Part shown: piece by piece, positions 61,483-64,000 of the stretch
Position numbering within the stretch: position 1 is the stretch's first letter
Layout: the number at the start of each line of letters is the position of its first letter
Source: Oscillospiraceae bacterium
Lineage (GTDB): Bacteria; Bacillota; Clostridia; Oscillospirales; Oscillospiraceae
NCBI GenBank assembly: GCA_009777235.1
Contig: WRMH01000009.1
Coordinates: 25,057-89,056, forward strand
Length of the DNA: 64,000 nucleotides
Direction: 5' to 3'
Translations under genes and position numbers: made by a program
Notes under the pieces: model-generated
Database searches by the model: none
What the model was told of the DNA's origin: nothing
Seen by the model: the letters and a program-made list of their open reading frames with translations, nothing else

Positions 61483-61908
61483 ATGAATAATCAAATAAAA
61501 ACATACATAGAAAAACTAAAGCTGAAGCCTCCGACAACTAAAGAGTATTTGGAAAGTTTTGAACGGAAAATTGGAATACAGCTTCCTATTGAGTATAGGG
61601 AATTTATGTTGTATTCAGATGGAGCGGAAGGTATGGTAGGAAACTCATATCTGTTCATTTGGTCTATTAGAGAAACTATGGAAATAAACCTACTCAGTGC
61701 AGAAGATAAAACAATGTGCCTTAATAGTGAGTCACCACCAGTAATATGCTTTGGTTCGGATGGTAGTGATACAACCTATGCTTTCGATAAAAGAACAAAG
61801 GATTCTTCGATAATAACCTTTCCATTAATATCTATTATAAGTGAAGAATATAAGTTATGTGGTAATACATTTAATGAATTTTTGCATAATTTATATCTCG
61901 GATTATAA
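61483..61908 (+). CDS. SMI1/KNR4 (SUKH) family immunity protein
   Basis: 141 residues from the ATG at 61483, seven bases after TTTGGAG. The SUKH fold is seen in FERKIGIQLPIEYREFMLYSD, LFIWSI and CFGSDGSDTTYAFD. SUKH proteins neutralise many nuclease toxins. As a second or third immunity gene it may belong to toxins not present here, as in toxin islands that collect spare immunity genes. Confidence 0.9.
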   Translation: MNNQIKTYIEKLKLKPPTTKEYLESFERKIGIQLPIEYREFMLYSDGAEGMVGNSYLFIWSIRETMEINLLSAEDKTMCLNSESPPVICFGSDGSDTTYAFDKRTKDSSIITFPLISIISEEYKLCGNTFNEFLHNLYLGL

Positions 61909-61914
61909 TTTTTG

Positions 61915-62355
61915 TTACACATTTTCAGACATTTCACCTTTTCTTCCCCAAAATTGTGTCATTCCGGCACCGAAATATTCATTGGGTCTTTCTATAAACC
62001 CATATTTTGAATAAAATTTTTCCAATCCCTTTGCGGACATTAATCCAATATAACTATTAATTGGGGCATTTTCCTCCAGAAAGTCCATTAACAACTGAAC
62101 TATTTTAGAGCCAATTCCCCTTTTTTGAAAAGTTTTTAAAACCATTATATCCTGTATATAAAAACAAAGACCTCCGTCTCCAACGATCCTGCCGGAACCA
62201 ATAATGTTATTTCCATTATATACAGATATTCCATATATAGTCCTTCCAAAACTTTTTTCCACAATATTTATCGGCATTAAACCCCACCCGACATTTTCCC
62301 TCAATTGGTTATATTCTTCTGCGGTGGGTAATATCTTTTTATAGATTAAGTCCAT
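61915..62355 (-). CDS. GNAT-family N-acetyltransferase
   Basis: 146 residues. The acetyl-CoA binding motif is VLKTFQKRGIGSKIVQLLMDF and the C-terminal FYSKYGFIERPNE is typical. The substrate is unknown. It converges with the SUKH gene and is AT-rich like its neighbours. Confidence 0.9.
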   Translation of the reverse strand: MDLIYKKILPTAEEYNQLRENVGWGLMPINIVEKSFGRTIYGISVYNGNNIIGSGRIVGDGGLCFYIQDIMVLKTFQKRGIGSKIVQLLMDFLEENAPINSYIGLMSAKGLEKFYSKYGFIERPNEYFGAGMTQFWGRKGEMSENV

Positions 62356-62373
62356 ATTAATTTCTCCAATATT

Positions 62374-62802
62374 TTATTGAGTATATACACAATTATACCT
62401 GATTTTTTTATATTTTTCTTCATAATACGAAGTATATTTAAACCCATATTTTTCATAAAATATTATTGCGTCATCATCGGTTGATAATATTATTGTTTTC
62501 CCCTTTTCTTTAATATGATCCATTAATTCCGTTCCCAATTTTTTGCCCCTATATTCAGGGTGTATCCCAAAATGTAATACTTCAATATTTTCAAAATTAT
62601 TTTTTACCCCTATTATTCCAACTAATTTTTTGTCTAAAAAATAACCATACATTATTCTGTCTTTATCCTGCTTATATTCCATAAGAATATTGTTGATATT
62701 ATTTTCACTTGGATCATATACAATATCCCTAAAAACATCTAAAACTTCAAAAGAATCATAATTCTTTCCAATTTCTTTGAATTCTTTTTGAATATTATTC
62801 AT
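62374..62802 (-). CDS. GNAT-family N-acetyltransferase
   Basis: 142 residues from the ATG at 62802 (MNNIQKEFKEIG), six bases after AAAGGA. The acetyl-CoA motif is FGIHPEYRGKKLGTELMDHI and the end FYEKYGFKYTSYYEEKYK. The ORF-track extension (VVFTKKPKGAKKKLPGVM) is basic and has no ribosome binding site; it may be a remnant of another gene. It lies 18 bases ahead of the other GNAT gene, probably in one operon. Substrate unknown. Confidence 0.88.
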   Translation of the reverse strand: MNNIQKEFKEIGKNYDSFEVLDVFRDIVYDPSENNINNILMEYKQDKDRIMYGYFLDKKLVGIIGVKNNFENIEVLHFGIHPEYRGKKLGTELMDHIKEKGKTIILSTDDDAIIFYEKYGFKYTSYYEEKYKKIRYNCVYTQ

Positions 62803-62907
62803 CATATATCCTTTGGCAAACTTGCGCATAACGCCCGGCAGCTTTTTTTTTGCACCTTTTGGCTTCTTGGTAAATACAACCAATTCATTATTCAGCATGG
62901 TTAGTAG

Positions 62908-63282
62908 CTATTCACGTTCCAAGATTATATCACGCAATTGTGTATCGTTCATATTTCCAGATGCAAGTTCTAAACCAATACGAATTATATCATCATCTGT
63001 GAAAGCAGTTTCAATGTGATTTAACTCCAAAAGCACCAACATCACATATGTACCTATACGCTTATTCCCATCTGCAAACGGGTGATTGATGACAAGGCCA
63101 TATGTAAGACGGGCAATTTTAGCTACAGTAGATGCGTATAGCTCAACACCATCAAATGTTTGAAATGCCGCAGACAACACCGAGTCTAACAAGCCTTCGT
63201 CGAGTATCCCTTCTAAACCACCCGTGGCTTCCAACAATTTTCCATGTAGGCGTATGATTTGCTCTTTGTTTAACGTAATCAT
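62908..63282 (-). CDS. doc: Doc-family toxin (death-on-curing, Fic fold)
   Basis: 124 residues. The Fic/Doc motif NHPFADGNKRIG is intact, with catalytic His. Doc proteins phosphorylate elongation factor Tu and stop translation. The ATG overlaps the antitoxin stop by four bases. The Doc-like N-terminus (LHGKLLEATGGLEGILDEG) is complete. Confidence 0.94.
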   Translation of the reverse strand: MITLNKEQIIRLHGKLLEATGGLEGILDEGLLDSVLSAAFQTFDGVELYASTVAKIARLTYGLVINHPFADGNKRIGTYVMLVLLELNHIETAFTDDDIIRIGLELASGNMNDTQLRDIILERE

Positions 63283-63521
63283 TTAGCCAACGCCTCAAAT
63301 GCTTTAATGTGCTTAATCATAATACGAGAGGCAATTTCATCCACATTCGCATCATCAGCAATATTACTTTGTCGGAAAAAATTGTAATCCAACAGCACAT
63401 ATCTCGGAACACTATTTTTCAAAATGATAGCTGTTCCTTTCTCATCAACAAGACGGGCTATCCTTGAAAAATTTTGATTTGCTTCTGAGATTGAGACAAG
63501 GTTATCAATATTTATGGTCAT
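63279..63521 (-). CDS. phd: Phd-family antitoxin
   Basis: 80 residues from the ATG at 63521 (MTINIDNLVSISEANQNF), preceded by AAGGAAGTG; the six-codon ORF-track extension covers that site. The N-terminal YefM/Phd fold binds DNA and the C-terminal helix (MIKHIKAFEALAK) should block Doc. It forms a coupled pair with doc. Confidence 0.93.
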   Translation of the reverse strand: MTINIDNLVSISEANQNFSRIARLVDEKGTAIILKNSVPRYVLLDYNFFRQSNIADDANVDEIASRIMIKHIKAFEALAK

Positions 63522-63651
63522 CTTCTCACTTCCTTTCAAAAAAGAATAGCATACTATTAGGATATATGCAACCTAAAATATATCATAGTAAACAATTCAA
63601 AACATCAGTTTTCAATTTGTATTCATATCCATCTAAAAAACTTGCGTATTT

Positions 63652-63795
63652 TTACAGAGCGCGAACATAACGCATTTCTGACATATTTTCCAAATACTCG
63701 TCCGATATGATGCCTTTATATGCCGCTTTCCAACAAGCGATATGGTTTGCAGCGTATTCATATGCGTCTTTCTCTAACGCTTTGCGAATCTGCAT
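63652..63795 (-). pseudogene. Truncated GNAT acetyltransferase
   Basis: 47 residues: MQIRKALEKDAYEYAANHIA and CWKAAYKGIISDEYLENMS form the N-terminal helix-strand-helix of a GNAT protein, and then the frame ends after EMRYVRAL. GGGGAGATTGG precedes the ATG. The acetyl-CoA motif is absent, so it is a broken copy. Confidence 0.65.
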
Positions 63796-63897
63796 TTTTC
63801 CAATCTCCCCCTCTAATATGTTTTGCTCGACATTTCGCTAAACTGCTTGTTATGTGACGTTTTCGCGGACTTAAATCCGTCTATCTTAACATTATGC

Positions 63898-64000
63898 TTA
63901 TTGACTCAAGTCTATTTCAAACGGAGCGGAAACCTCTCCGTTTTCGCAATTATACCAATAATAACCAGAATGAATGTTGTTATTTGCATCCAAAAATGAA
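63898..64000 (-). CDS. C-terminal end of a gene running off the window
   Basis: An open minus-strand frame from the window edge ends at 63898: GYYWYNCENGEVSAPFEIDL is the tail. It is too short to name and could be chance, but the composition is protein-like. Confidence 0.3.
   Translation of the reverse strand, partial: SFLDANNNIHSGYYWYNCENGEVSAPFEIDLSQ

Overview
The window looks like a chromosome segment of an anaerobic member of the Bacillota, class Clostridia (Oscillospirales-like or a neighbouring lineage). This rests on AGGAGG-type ribosome binding sites, a T-box ahead of a trp operon, the block phoH-ybeY-era-recO-rplU-rpmA, MutS2, DegV, HPr, Bmp-type nucleoside importers and a YgfK/SsnA pair. 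The species cannot be read from the sequence. The first 57 kb is of moderate GC with regular codon use. The last 6-7 kb is clearly AT-richer and looks acquired.

Layout. 1-6.5 kb: a partial tRNA with its promoter, an SPL-like radical SAM protein, glycolytic gap and pyk, a two-component pair and a ComEA-like protein. 6.6-18.4 kb: a DacF-like penicillin-binding protein, tmcAL and ackA back to back, mutS2, HPr, then on the minus strand phoH, ybeY, era, recO, rplU, rpmA and degV. 18.6-24.9 kb: a T-box controlled operon trpB-trpA-transporter-trpD-trpC-trpF that has no trpE/trpG and carries a SLC13-type permease in the middle. 25.1-26 kb: a small membrane protein and a MntA/HepT toxin-antitoxin pair. 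26.5-41.6 kb: a signalling island with four large hybrid histidine kinases, an HD-GYP response regulator and a tandem-receiver protein. 42-53.5 kb: a nucleoside ABC importer (lipoprotein, ATPase, two permeases), YgfK and SsnA, a RelB/YoeB pair, and a nucleoside phosphorylase with DeoC; together these suggest nucleoside uptake and purine/deoxynucleoside catabolism. 53.7-57.8 kb: an SH3/NlpC-P60 cell-wall hydrolase, YjbQ, small membrane proteins, a lipoprotein and an XRE regulator with a membrane partner. 57.9-64 kb: an accessory island with a polymorphic toxin (helical N-terminus, membrane segment, HINT, GH-E-like nuclease), SUFU and SUKH immunity genes, GNAT acetyltransferases, a Phd/Doc pair and gene remnants.

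The least expected structure is a dispersed, non-coding repeat system. Family A is a ~103-nt element that folds on paper as a three-way junction: a long outer stem and two inner hairpins, with paired base changes between copies. It occurs as two full, one 5'-decayed and one 3'-replaced copy. Family B is a ~35-40-nt element ending in TTATGATTTTGTTAAAA, with at least eight intergenic copies, seven of them codirectional with the flanking genes. A and B occur joined in two places. The other observation I rate highly is the anthranilate-synthase-less trp operon with a built-in permease, which suggests uptake of anthranilate or a related compound (inference).
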